Part shown: positions 21,316 through 31,041 of the stretch, one piece after another
Layout: the number at the start of each line of letters is the position of its first letter
How positions within the stretch are numbered: position 1 is the stretch's first letter
Assembly: GCA_018806915.1 (NCBI GenBank)
Contig: JAGKQI010000105.1
Coordinates: 3,162,001-3,226,000 of the forward strand
Origin: Phytophthora colocasiae
Lineage: Eukaryota > Oomycota > Peronosporomycetes > Peronosporales > Peronosporaceae
Reading direction: 5' to 3'
DNA: 64,000 bases
Notes under the pieces: generated by a model
What the model was told of the DNA's origin: nothing
Databases searched by the model: none
Seen by the model: the letters and a program-made list of their open reading frames with translations, nothing else
Made by a program: the position numbers and the translations under genes

Positions 21316-21594
21316 TGTTGAGGTTAGGGCTCGTTCATAGGGACCACCTCTACACCGTGTCTTCTATAAAATAATAATGAAGAGACACGGTACTTTTGAC
21401 TCTAATAAATTATGTGCTAAAATGTCTGTGACATCAGTACGATGAATGGTAGAGGCGATTCTAGACTACGTTTCTGAATGCCGCATACTATTTTCTAGTG
21501 AGTAGCTATCTACTTTCTTAAACATTAATCTTACTTCTTCTTTTTCTCTCTTCTACCCTACTTCCTTCAAGCTGCGCCCAAGTTCCCCGCAACA
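21316..21594 (+). repeat. Copia 3' LTR (279 bp)
   Basis: Reads identical to the 5' LTR. It is preceded by a short purine run (agggagg, 21308–21314) that could be the polypurine tract, and followed by the target duplication gcctt. Confidence 0.95.
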
Positions 21595-21599
21595 GCCTT

Positions 21600-21792
21600 G
21601 AAGTGCGAATGAACAAGATGTTGGTTGACTGTTACACAACAGCTACCTGTACACCGTACAGCATGCGGCGTCGAGGAATCGAAGCGTAGTGACGGTGTGG
21701 ATATGACAGTGATCTCGGGAGTTAAAGAGCCTTAGTCAATGATGGTTTTTGCTCGTAAACACTCGACAGCTCTGAACGAGCAGGTAAGGTGT
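21600..21792. other. Host spacer between the two retroelement insertions
   Basis: About 190 bp of non-repetitive DNA between the Copia target duplication and the gtgt (21789–21792) that flanks the Gypsy array. I see no gene. Before insertion it would have joined the DNA just downstream of the hydrolase-like pseudogene at 39484. Confidence 0.6.
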
Positions 21793-22510
21793 AGTAAGCT
21801 TTGTCTTCTACTAGCGCTGTAGTTCGTCACGACCACACCCACAACCACGAGCTTCACCCCGATCAAAGGTGTCACTCGAGGAGCTTAACTCCAACAGACC
21901 CCTAACAATGCACTTAATATCGAATATACAGTAGCCTGCAGGAGATAATTCTCACGTCTGAGTGCGGCAATGAAGAGAAACGTCAGGATCTTTGCCAAAC
22001 CCGGGCTCTAGAGGGCTGCTGATACCTCTGTCTCCATGTGGGCTGCTGATACCACGAGCCAGGGTCCTACGGGGCTGCTGATACCCGTGTCCTGTCACAC
22101 CCGACGCAACTCCTGAACTACAACACTAACCAACCGCCAATACACCCCTTCCTCACTTAGTTTATTCGCGGCCCAGTACCAACACCGGCACTTAGCACTG
22201 CTCGACCGATAGCTCTGCCAGCTACTCGGCAAATCTCAAACTGACCTCTACTGCTACCGCCTCGCACCCACCATGGCGTCCTGCCAGCCGTCCACTGTGT
22301 ACCCAGCGAATCTCTGCGGCTCTTCAAGTACCACGATCTTCGGCCGAAGAGTCGTGAACCTGGATTCTTCGTCAGCGGTTCTCATTCTTCAACCCGGCCC
22401 GCTCGTCGTGTCTTCTTCTTCTGCTTGCCTTCAGTCTGCCATCCGCTCGTCCGTCATATGCCGCTCGTCGTCTGCTACTCGTCTGCCAAAGAAATGTCGT
22501 CATCCTTACT
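21793..22510 (-). repeat. Gypsy array LTR 1 (718 bp)
   Basis: It begins agtaagctttgtc and ends cgtcatccttact on the plus strand. In element orientation it is the 3' LTR of copy 1, immediately preceded by the purine run GAAGGGGAAGAG. It contains three copies of gggctgctgatacc (22013, 22040, 22072). Confidence 0.95.
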
Positions 22511-22522
22511 CTCTTCCCCTTC
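22511..22522 (-). promoter_or_regulatory. Polypurine tract of Gypsy copy 1
   Basis: Read on the minus strand, GAAGGGGAAGAG directly abuts the 3' LTR, where plus-strand DNA synthesis is primed. Copy 2 has GAAGGAAGAG at 30975–30984, two G shorter. Confidence 0.85.
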
Positions 22523-22579
22523 GATCGGATCGTCCTCGATCCGTGCGACTTGGTCCGGCTATCGTATTACTGCGGGGTC

Positions 22580-24466
22580 TTAGTTGTCGTCTTCGCCGTG
22601 CTCTCCTGCTGCGTCGCCGTCTTCATCTCCTGGTCGCCGTTCTGTTCTGCCGGCGTCTGCTTCTCGTTCTGTGCACATCCGCCCGTCACTCCAGAGTTGT
22701 TCAAAGTCTCGCTGGTTGATCCACATCCGCTTCGGCATCCTCGCGTCAAGTCGATCTCCCAAACATTCAACTTCAAATTCAAGCACGTAACGCCCTGTAC
22801 GCGTCCGGTACTTTCGTCGGCGACGTTCCACCACGGCTCCTTCAGCTGGTATTTGCGGCAACCGGGGACGTCGAGCGACAAGACTATCAGCTCCTCTTCT
22901 TCCTTGCGCTGCGAAGACATAGATCCGCTCCTCTTCGTCTTCTTCATCGGCGATTCTGCGCAGTTCTCGTTCGAGTTCCTCGAGTTCGTGCTGTTCCCGC
23001 CTTCGTACAAGTCCACGTCCATCCGCCTGGCTCGTTTGCCTGCGGCCACTTTGTTCATCTCGACTTCCGTCTTCTTGGCCAGCTCGATGGCTTCGTTCAT
23101 CCGTCGCTCCTGCTCGGTTTCCTTCGACAGTCTCGACAGTGTCACGTCGTTCTGTTCCAAGATCACTTCCTGCAACGCCACGTATTGAGTCTTTAAGATC
23201 GGCTTGTTCTGCACGTACTCCCACATCGAATTCGGCTTCGGCGTTCCGAGGTGCTCCTCCACGCATCCTCGAGCGGGTTCTACCGGCAATATTGTCTCGG
23301 CTGCTGCTGCTGTGTGCTCGCTGCTTTCGTTTTCTTCCTCCGTTACTCTTGCGGCGGTCGTCCTCGGCTGTTGCGACGTTTCCTCTTTCGGAGTCTGCTG
23401 CAATGGCTGCTGTGGTGTCGAAACCTTCGGTGGCGTCGACATGGTAATCCTCCGGCTCGTCGGTCTCACTCTTCTGCTCTTCGGCTTCCAGATTTGCTAG
23501 TGTGGATGCTGCTATGGGGCCATCGGCTAGTAAGGCATCTTCTGCGTCTGTGTTTCTTGCCCTTTTCTGGGGATTTTCTTCTGCGGCACTTTCCTCGTCT
23601 TCTGAATCAATGTCGGCTGCTGCAACTGCCTCCTCACGTAAATCCGCAGAAATGTCCTCAGCCATAGCGTCTAGCAAATGCGTGGGATAATAGTAGCTGA
23701 TAAGGAACGAGCAATGCGTGACCAGCTCCTGCCCTGACTCCAGCATCTCCACACGGTAGTTGTCATATCCAGCTGCCTCCAAAATCTTCGCCGGTCCTCT
23801 CCATCGATGGCCGAACTTAGTAATACCTGGTCCTCGAGCAGGTCTGTAGATCCACACTAATTGTCCAATGCGAAACTCACTCCGTTGACGTACATTCCTC
23901 TGGTTGTAGTACATCGCCTGCCTTGCTTGTTCTTTCTGCAAAGCCACGGCTGCCAGCTCTTGGGCCTTCTTCAAGTCCTGCATTAGCACTTCATGATAGT
24001 CGTCGAGTGTACTGTGCGGGTATTCCAATCTACTCCGCCGTAGTAATTCCGCAGGCATCCGGAGCTTCCTCCCCATCATCAGTTCGTTAGGTTGATAGCC
24101 ATGGGTAGCGTGTTTAGCCGAATTGTATGCATACAGCGCACACGGTAGGAAGTCGTCCCAGTCATCCTGCTGCTCACTCACGTATAGGCTAATCATGTCC
24201 TTCCAAGTTCGGTGGAACCGTTCTACCAGCCCCAGCAAATTCGGTCGATACGGCACTGGTGTCGATAACTTCGTCTGTAAAAGGCCAAGTAGTTCCGCTA
24301 TCATGCGACTGCCAAATTCACGTGCACCGTCCATCATAATCTCCCTCATTGGTCCGAACACTAGGATCACCTTCTCCATCAGGAATCGTGCAATGGCCTT
24401 GGCCGTGTGATCGGGTACAGCCGCAGCTACTGCGTACCTCGTCGTATATTCCACTGCAGCTATCAC
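22580..24466 (-). pseudogene. Gypsy copy 1 integrase and C-terminal domain
   Basis: This 628-codon frame carries the later integrase core, with MMDGAREFGSRM (second Asp) and NLLGLVERFHRTWKDM (Glu). It then has a GPY/F-like segment (HRWRGPAKILEAAG), a long acidic/basic disordered tail, and a final module (TRTGRYVLEFEVE ... RMWINQRDFEQLW) that may be a chromodomain-like end. The apparent start is a GTG. The true frame continues upstream as DVAGPLPETEAGNRY, with the first catalytic Asp, but is cut from the preceding pol frame by loss of one G near 24515. The same loss is present in copy 2. A second 300-codon frame (22567–23469) overlaps the tail. Integration by this copy would need trans help. 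Confidence 0.85.
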
Positions 24467-24504
24467 ATAGCGATTTCCTGCTTCGGTTTCCGGTAAGGGG
24501 CCTG

Positions 24505-27500
24505 CTACATCGATCGCCAGCGGTCACCAACTGCTCCGGTCCTAACACTTCTCAATGGAGGAACCACCGTTTTTGGTCTCGCTTTTCGTGATCCACAATC
24601 TTGGCACGCTGAGATCCATTGCTGCACCGCCTCAGCCATCTTCGGCCACCAGTACAATCGTCGTAAGCGCTCTAGCGTCTGAGATCCGCAAAGATGTCCA
24701 GCCCATATACTATCGTGCGCTTCTTTAAAGGCCAATGCCCAGTAAACTACCGGCAATATCATTCTGCTTTCGCCATCACCAATATCCACTTTCACTAGCC
24801 CATCGTCATCTTCATACACTCGCTTGCCTCTGTACGAGCCCTTCAGCTTCAGCCGCTGCACCATGTTCGAGGTAGACTGCTCTCTTTTCACATCCTCATC
24901 CGTGAACTGTACAATACCGAGTTCCGCTGCTTCTACGCGCTGCACTTGCGCTACACGAATCACTGCTTCAGCTTCATGGTCAACAATCGTCTCTGCATCA
25001 CCTGAGTTGTTGTCGGCGTTATTTTTAGGTTCCGCAGGTCCAATGGCCACATCGTCTGAGGTGTCCGCCTCCTTTTCTTCTTCATCTGCTGTTGCTGGTC
25101 CTCTCGATAAGGCATCTGCCACGTGATTCTCTCGTCCTGGTCGATACTCAATAGTAAAGTCGTATTCCTGCAGCGTCAAAGCCCACCGGTGTAGTCGTCC
25201 AGCCGGTTCCTTGGCCGTCATTAGCCACTTGAGCGCTACATGATCAGTGATGATCGTAAAGTGCCTGCCATACAGATGCGGTCGAAACAAGCGAACCGCC
25301 CACACCACCGCCAAACACTCCAGCTCTGAAATACTATACTTGGCCACCGTCGGGTTGTTGACCTTCGACGCGTAAGCCACCGGTTGATCTCCCCGTCCTT
25401 GGTCTTGCGATAGCACTGCCCCCAGTCCCGTCTTCGATGCGTCGGTCGTGAGTTTAAATGGCAAACGGTAGTCCGGGTAAATCAACACCGGCTTCGTACT
25501 CAACCATGCCTTCGCCCAAGCAAAGCTTCTTCTTGTGCGGCTCCCCATTCCCACTTAGTGCTCTTCCGCAGAAGGCTTGTCAATGGTGCCATCCGCGTAC
25601 CAAACTCAGGAACAAAGCGGCGATAGTAACCCGCTAAGGCCACAAATCTGCGCACTTGTGCGTCATCCGTAGGTGTAGGAAAGTCGACAATAGCCCGTAC
25701 CAGTCGTTCAGTGGGCTTAATCCCTTCCGGCGTCAAGTCATGTCCGAGATACTCCATGCGAGTCGTCGCAAATGAGCACTTCGATGCCTTCAAGCTCAAT
25801 CCAGCTTCCGACAACCGCTGCGATCCATGCAAAGCTTCAAGAGTTTCATCCACCCGAGGCAATGGGTATACGTCCTTCAAAGTCACCGCGTTCAAAGCTC
25901 GGTAATCAATGCAGAAGCGTACACTTCCGTCCTTCTTGCGAACTATCACCACCGGAAAACCCCATGCACCTTGCCCTGGTCCAATCACTCCCTGCTTCAG
26001 CATATCATCCACTTCCTTGTCGATGAGCGCGTTCTCTGCGACTGCATGCCGTCGTCGTCGTAGCATGATCGGTGCAGCATCACCAGTATTGATGTGGTGT
26101 TCTACGTTGACTTTTGCTAACGGCGGGCATCCTGTCTTCTTTTCGACGATCCCAGAGTACTGCCTCAGCAAAGCGATCACCAAGTCTCGATCTTCCTGCT
26201 CCATCTCGCCAATGTCAAGCTTCTCTTCGTCCGTCAAGGGCTCAGCATCTTCCTTCTTCAGCTTATTAACCCAAGCCGCCACTCTTTCTCTTTCCAGTTC
26301 TCCATTCACTGACAGCAGCTCCATGTCTTCTTTCACGGGTATCCATGTGCCCAACGCTTCTCGAGCAGGTAACTTCTCTCGTCTGCCTTCCACATTCAGT
26401 ACTTGCGCTCTCACCGTTCCATTTCGTACGATATCCACTGTCGGTGCTAGTAGCAGGTGTTGCTTTGAGCACGGCTTCGGCATAAAGATTCCAGTGGTTC
26501 CATCTTCAGCATCAACATGCAGCTTCACAATGTTGTACGTGTTCGTCCTCAGCTTCCGAGTTTTTGCCAAACGCACCACGGCCCTCCTTGGTTGATCCAG
26601 CTGCGGCAACGTCGACACGCCATGACACGTGAACGGTAGGATAACTTTCTGGCCTTGCACATCAATGTACTTCAGCTCTCGAGTGCCAAAATCCATCTTA
26701 ATCTTGTGCTTCACCATCCAGTCCTCGCCAACCAACAGTTCATCGCCTTGACCTTCCACCAACAAGGCGTCGATCGTAATGCGCTGCTGATATCGCGTCG
26801 TTCCCAAGAATCTCCATACGCCTAGCACTCGACTAGCTCCTCCGCCGAATCCTTCCACTAGGTCCACTGGCGCATTACGCGTGAGGCAGCGTCCGTACTT
26901 TCGTAGTTCTTCTCCAGCGACACTGTACTGGGCACAGCTATCCAATCGAACCTCTTGCACATGCTTCTTCGTCAACGCGAGTAACGCGGTCGGTAAACAG
27001 CTCGGGGCACTACTTCCAACTGCTCGTAGTTGCGCTACCCGAAGGTGGTGTCCGCCATCATCTTTCCGCAATTCCACGTCTCCGTAGCATCCTTGCTGCT
27101 CGTATTGGTAAGTTTTGGCCTTCCTACGCCGTGGAGTTCTCTTCTTTGGTCGTTCTGCCGCTTGCTCATTGACTGCTGCTTGCTGTTGACCCTGCTTCTG
27201 CTGCAATCGCCATACACGCTTCGCCGCTCGGAATCGTTTAGCTGCCTGGACTGCCTTCCGCCTCTCTGCTCGTATTTCTGCTAATGAGCCGGTTTCAGTC
27301 AACTCACTAGGGACTTCACGTTCATACCGCGCCACTTCCTTCAGCCACTCGTCCTCGCTTATTTGCTTCGGCGACTTCGGTTGTGTACCCGCTGCATTTC
27401 CATCCGCTGTAGCCACTTGTTTACTGCCGCGTCCATGGATTGCCAATTGTGCTTCAACCTCCTGCTTCCGTACAACTGCTGCTGCTTTCTGCGCTTCTCG

Positions 27501-28082
27501 TCGCTGCCGCCGTCTGATTCGCAGGTCATCAATTTCTCTGAGCTCATCGATCTTCTGCCGTACGGCTACTCGTAGGACTTTTGCTCGGTCTTCACGTTTT
27601 ATACGGAATTCAGCCGTCAGAATGGCACGAGCTGCTGCTACTTCCTGCTCGGCACGTCGGCGTCTTCTTCTTGCTGCGATTGTCTTGCCGCTGCTTAATG
27701 GCACTGCTTCCTTCACCACCCGTTCCGGAACATTCGCTGCTGCTAGTACTTCTGCTTCATCATTGTCTTCTGCTTCCTTCCTCACCCGTTCCTCAACTGC
27801 TCCTGCTGCTTCCTCACCGGTTACTTCACTGGGCTTGCTGCTCTTCCCCCAGTTTTGGCTATCCGTTCCGCCGCTCTTCCCCTTGGAGCGTCCATCGGTC
27901 CCGACAGCATCGCCGCAGATACCCTTCCAGCCATCACGACGCTTCCTTCTCTTTCGTCGTCGCTTGGTAGCCCGGGTGTTTCCACTGGTCGGCTCTACGT
28001 CGTTCTCCTTGTCGCTACCGTTGGGGTACTCAATTCTGGCAGACAGCAAAGCCCCCGCCTCTACTGTCGCTTGGCGTTTCCC
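24505..28082 (-). pseudogene. Gypsy copy 1 pol: protease, RT lacking its active site, RNase H, H2C2 zinc site
   Basis: The frame is entered from gag by -1 slippage at 28076–28082. Order: Arg/Lys-rich linker; retropepsin-like LDSCAQYSVAGEEL (DSC where DTG/DSG is usual); RT with VRKKDGSVRFCIDYRALN and YPLPRVDETLEALHGSQ. It then jumps directly to RLSEAGLSLKASKCSF. Roughly 90 residues that should hold the MPFGL and YxDD blocks are absent without loss of frame (junction near 25818). RNase H follows (LTTDASKTGLGAVL, SELECLAVVWA, FTIITDHVALKWL), then the zinc site (GHLCGSQ ... CQDCGSRKA). A one-base deletion near 25525 (aaag for aaaag) splits this copy into two frames at the RT/RNase H junction. It cannot encode a working reverse transcriptase. 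Confidence 0.88.
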
Positions 28083-29937
28083 TGCTCCGCCGTTGCAGTT
28101 CCAGCACCGCTCGAAGAAGCTCCTCCTGCTGCTGTCGCAGGGGCTGCCTGGGTACGAGCTGCCTGTGCTTGCTGTTGCCGTGGGTCGGGTACTCCGTCAA
28201 ACGCTGCTGCTCGGCTTTTGCATTCTCGCCACCAGTGACCAGCTTCGTTGCAGTAACTGCACCGTGAATTCGCCTTCTGCTCCATTATGGAAGGTCGGTC
28301 AGCCGGAGGCCCGTAATGTCCAGGTCCACCTCGACCACCGCCTCCATAACCACGTCCGCCTCGATATCCTCGTCCGCCACTTCCTCTTCCGCCATATCCT
28401 CGGCCGCCATTACATCCGCCTCCGCCACTCTGCTCTTGCCATCCATGCTCTCGTGCTGCGGCTGCTTGCTGCTGCTGCTCATCGGCTCGTTTGATTTCGT
28501 CATACGCCTCGGCTTTAACTTCAAGGACCTTCGCCTTCGTTGCTTTAGCTGCCTGCTTCGTCTCTTGGGCATCACTACGGACTAGTCCAGCCGTCATGAT
28601 CAATGCCTGCAGTGCTGCGATAGATAGAGGATCCTTCTTCGCCGTCTTGCTCCAACTGCTTACAGCGTTGCCCTTCATATCGAACTTCGGCGGGGACTCA
28701 TCACCTCCAAAGCCAAGTCCCATCTTACTCCAGTCCAACTGATCAACAGGGTTCGCCGCTGACTTCTTCCGGGGAGGTTGGACGTCTTCCTCGCCGACAA
28801 CTAGACCTTGCTCATCCCGATATCGTCGTTTAGCAACTCGCCAGTCAGTGACACGGAAACCTTCGCCGTATTCGCCGCACGTATCCTCAGCATACTGTAC
28901 TGCATCTTCTAGCGTCTTTGGGTCGTGCCCTTTACTTGCATCGCAGCCGTCTGATTGTTGATGCCGTTCACGAACGCTTCGACGTACACTTCTGCGGGAA
29001 CTTAATGACCGAAACCAATGTCCGTGAGAACACCAGCGTAGTCGCTCAACCGCTAGCCTGGCTTCTGCACTCTCGATGCTAGTCGCTGCTGCACTTTGAA
29101 GACGTTGTCCCTCCTTCCGTACTTCTTTCGCAGTTTCCGAACCAGGAAGTCCAGTGTCTTGTCCTCTCTGCGCATGTTCGACGTCAGCGTCGTGAGCCAA
29201 GTGCTTGCCCGATCCTTCAAGTGTGCCGTCACGCCGTAGTAAAGTTCTTCAGCCGTCCATGTATCTCCGCCCAATCCAGCCTGCCTCTCTACTTCTTGGG
29301 AAATCGTCGCCAGCCATGCCTCCACGGATTCGTCCGCAGTACCACGGAAGTCTTCCAGGTGCAAAGCCTTCATCTTCATCCTTGGCGCTGGGGTCGCAGG
29401 CGCATTCACAATGACCGGTGCCGGTGCTGCCGCAGGAGCTGCTGCCGGCGGTTGAATCAAGAAACGCTTCATCATCGACCTCTGCTGCCCAGGCGTCAAG
29501 TGATCCCACCAATCCATAGACTCCAACTCATCGTCCTGCATCTGATTGTTTTGTGCGGGCGCTTGTGGTGCCGCGGGTGCTAACACAGGTCTTCCAGGAC
29601 GCGGTGGTACGCCACCTCCAGCTGGTTGTTGCGGAGCAGGTTGTTGCCCTACTGCCTGCTGGTTGTCCTGAGCCTGCTGAGTTCCACCATCTCTTCCTCG
29701 TCCTCCAGCCCGGGCTTGGTCATCGCTGTCACTGTCACCAGCAGGATTCCCATGCCTCAGTGCCGCTGCCACGACACCACTGCTCACCCTCACCCCATCA
29801 TCATCCGAACTTCCGTCATTAGCTGCCATCTGCATACGGGTTCTCGGCGGCCTCGCTCGTTTTGGGGTTGCCATTCTGGCTCTATGCGTTGTCGGTTTCG
29901 GCGTACTACGACCGGGTGAGGATCGCGTTCCAACCAT
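28061..29937 (-). pseudogene. Gypsy copy 1 gag
   Basis: Gag starts at the ATG 29935–29937 (MVGTRSSPGRSTPKP). Its first part is Pro/Gln/Ala-rich, then a capsid-like segment (KALHLEDFRGTADESVEAWL, LKDRASTWL, LVRKLRKKYGRRDNVFKV). Two in-frame stops follow (TAG 29053–29055, TAA 29002–29004), both present in copy 2. A private one-base deletion near 28926 changes frame. The C-terminal part has a GGRGYGG-rich RNA-binding stretch, a CCHC knuckle (CSYCNEAGHWWREC) and ends at TAG 28061–28063. Gag in this copy is not made full length. Confidence 0.85.
28076..28082 (-). promoter_or_regulatory. Slippery heptamer GGGAAAC for -1 gag/pol frameshifting
   Basis: On the minus strand the gag codons read CAG GGA AAC, so the heptamer is phased G GGA AAC, the canonical X XXY YYZ form. 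Slipping back one base gives GGG AAA C and enters the pol frame, which is open from there on. The gag TAG follows 12 bases later. The same heptamer is at 36537–36543 in copy 2. Confidence 0.75.
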
Positions 29938-29959
29938 CTCTTTTTCTGCTTCTGCTTTG

Positions 29960-30165
29960 TGCTGCTTCTGCTTCTGCTTAGTTCTGCCGCTTCGGCTTTA
30001 GCTCTGCTGCTTCGGCTTTAGTTCTGTTGCTTCGGCTTTAGTTCTGTTGCTTCGGCTTTAGTTCTGCTTCCGCTGCCGCCAACTACCGTCTATTTCCTCT
30101 GCCAAACACCGTCTCTCTTCTTCCGCCAAACACCGTCTCTCTTCTGCTTCTAGGATTCGTGCCTC
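29960..30165 (-). repeat. Minisatellites in the leader of Gypsy copy 1
   Basis: Two families sit between the primer site and gag. One has about four units of cttcggctttagttctg plus a short variable end (29990–30070). The other has two units of ccaaacaccgtctctcttc (30100–30150). Copy 2 has three units of the second family, so this leader varies in repeat number. Confidence 0.8.
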
Positions 30166-30238
30166 AGGGCCAAGCCTCGTGAAGATTCCTGACCAGGACC
30201 AACTGCGTTGGAAAGCCCGGAACCAACCGTGTTAGAAG

Positions 30239-30256
30239 GCCCCTGTATGACCACCA
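30239..30256 (-). promoter_or_regulatory. Primer-binding site of Gypsy copy 1
   Basis: Directly inside the 5' LTR, the minus strand reads TGGTGGTCATACAGGGGC. The TGG complements a tRNA CCA end. I could not match it to a particular tRNA from memory. Identical at 38722–38739 for copy 2. Confidence 0.65.
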
Positions 30257-30974
30257 AGTAAGCTTTGTCTTCTACTAGCGCTGTAGTTCGTCACGACCAC
30301 ACCCACAACCACGAGCTTCACCCCGATCAAAGGTGTCACTCGAGGAGCTTAACTCCAACAGACCCCTAACAATGCACTTAATATCGAATATACAGTAGCC
30401 TGCAGGAGATAATTCTCACGTCTGAGTGCGGCAATGAAGAGAAACGTCAGGATCTTTGCCAAACCCGGGCTCTAGAGGGCTGCTGATACCTCTGTCTCCA
30501 TGTGGGCTGCTGATACCACGAGCCAGGGTCCTACGGGGCTGCTGATACCCGTGTCCTGTCACACCCGACGCAACTCCTGAACTACAACACTAACCAACCG
30601 CCAATACACCCCTTCCTCACTTAGTTTATTCGCGGCCCAGTACCAACACCGGCACTTAGCACTGCTCGACCGATAGCTCTGCCAGCTACTCGGCAAATCT
30701 CAAACTGACCTCTACTGCTACCGCCTCGCACCCACCATGGCGTCCTGCCAGCCGTCCACTGTGTACCCAGCGAATCTCTGCGGCTCTTCAAGTACCACGA
30801 TCTTCGGCCGAAGAGTCGTGAACCTGGATTCTTCGTCAGCGGTTCTCATTCTTCAACCCGGCCCGCTCGTCGTGTCTTCTTCTTCTGCTTGCCTTCAGTC
30901 TGCCATCCGCTCGTCCGTCATATGCCGCTCGTCGTCTGCTACTCGTCTGCCAAAGAAATGTCGTCATCCTTACT
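30257..30974 (-). repeat. Gypsy array LTR 2 (718 bp), shared by both copies
   Basis: Same length and ends as LTR 1. It serves as the 5' LTR of copy 1 and the 3' LTR of copy 2. No target duplication flanks it, as expected for a tandem array. Confidence 0.95.
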
Positions 30975-31041
30975 CTCTTCCTTCGATCGGATCGTCCTCG
31001 ATCCGTGCGACTTGGTCCGGCTATCGTATTACTGCGGGGTC

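Larger units (their letters stand above)
14316..21594 (+). mobile_element. Complete Ty1/Copia LTR retrotransposon
   Basis: The element is bounded by two 279-bp direct repeats that start TGTTGAGG and end CGCAACA, and which read identical throughout. Both are flanked by gcctt (14311–14315 and 21595–21599), a 5-bp target duplication. Between them lie a primer-binding site, a Copia-order gag-protease-integrase-RT-RNase H frame with a single internal stop, and about 2 kb of extra DNA carrying antisense open frames. The total of 7,279 bp is longer than a typical Copia element because of that 2-kb segment. Identical LTRs indicate recent insertion. The insertion lies 309 bp upstream of the ATG of the hydrolase-like gene ending at 12316. 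Confidence 0.95.

Noticed and set aside
22000..22090. Three short repeats in the LTR considered as a CRISPR-like array
   Set aside because: Only three 14-bp units with unequal short spacers inside a eukaryotic LTR; not CRISPR.
22273..22719. Plus-strand ORF starting MASCQPSTVYPANL in the Gypsy LTRs (also at 30737 and 39220)
   Set aside because: It lies within the LTR, antisense to the element. It is repeated only because the LTR is repeated and runs into different frames at each LTR edge. No domain or composition evidence.
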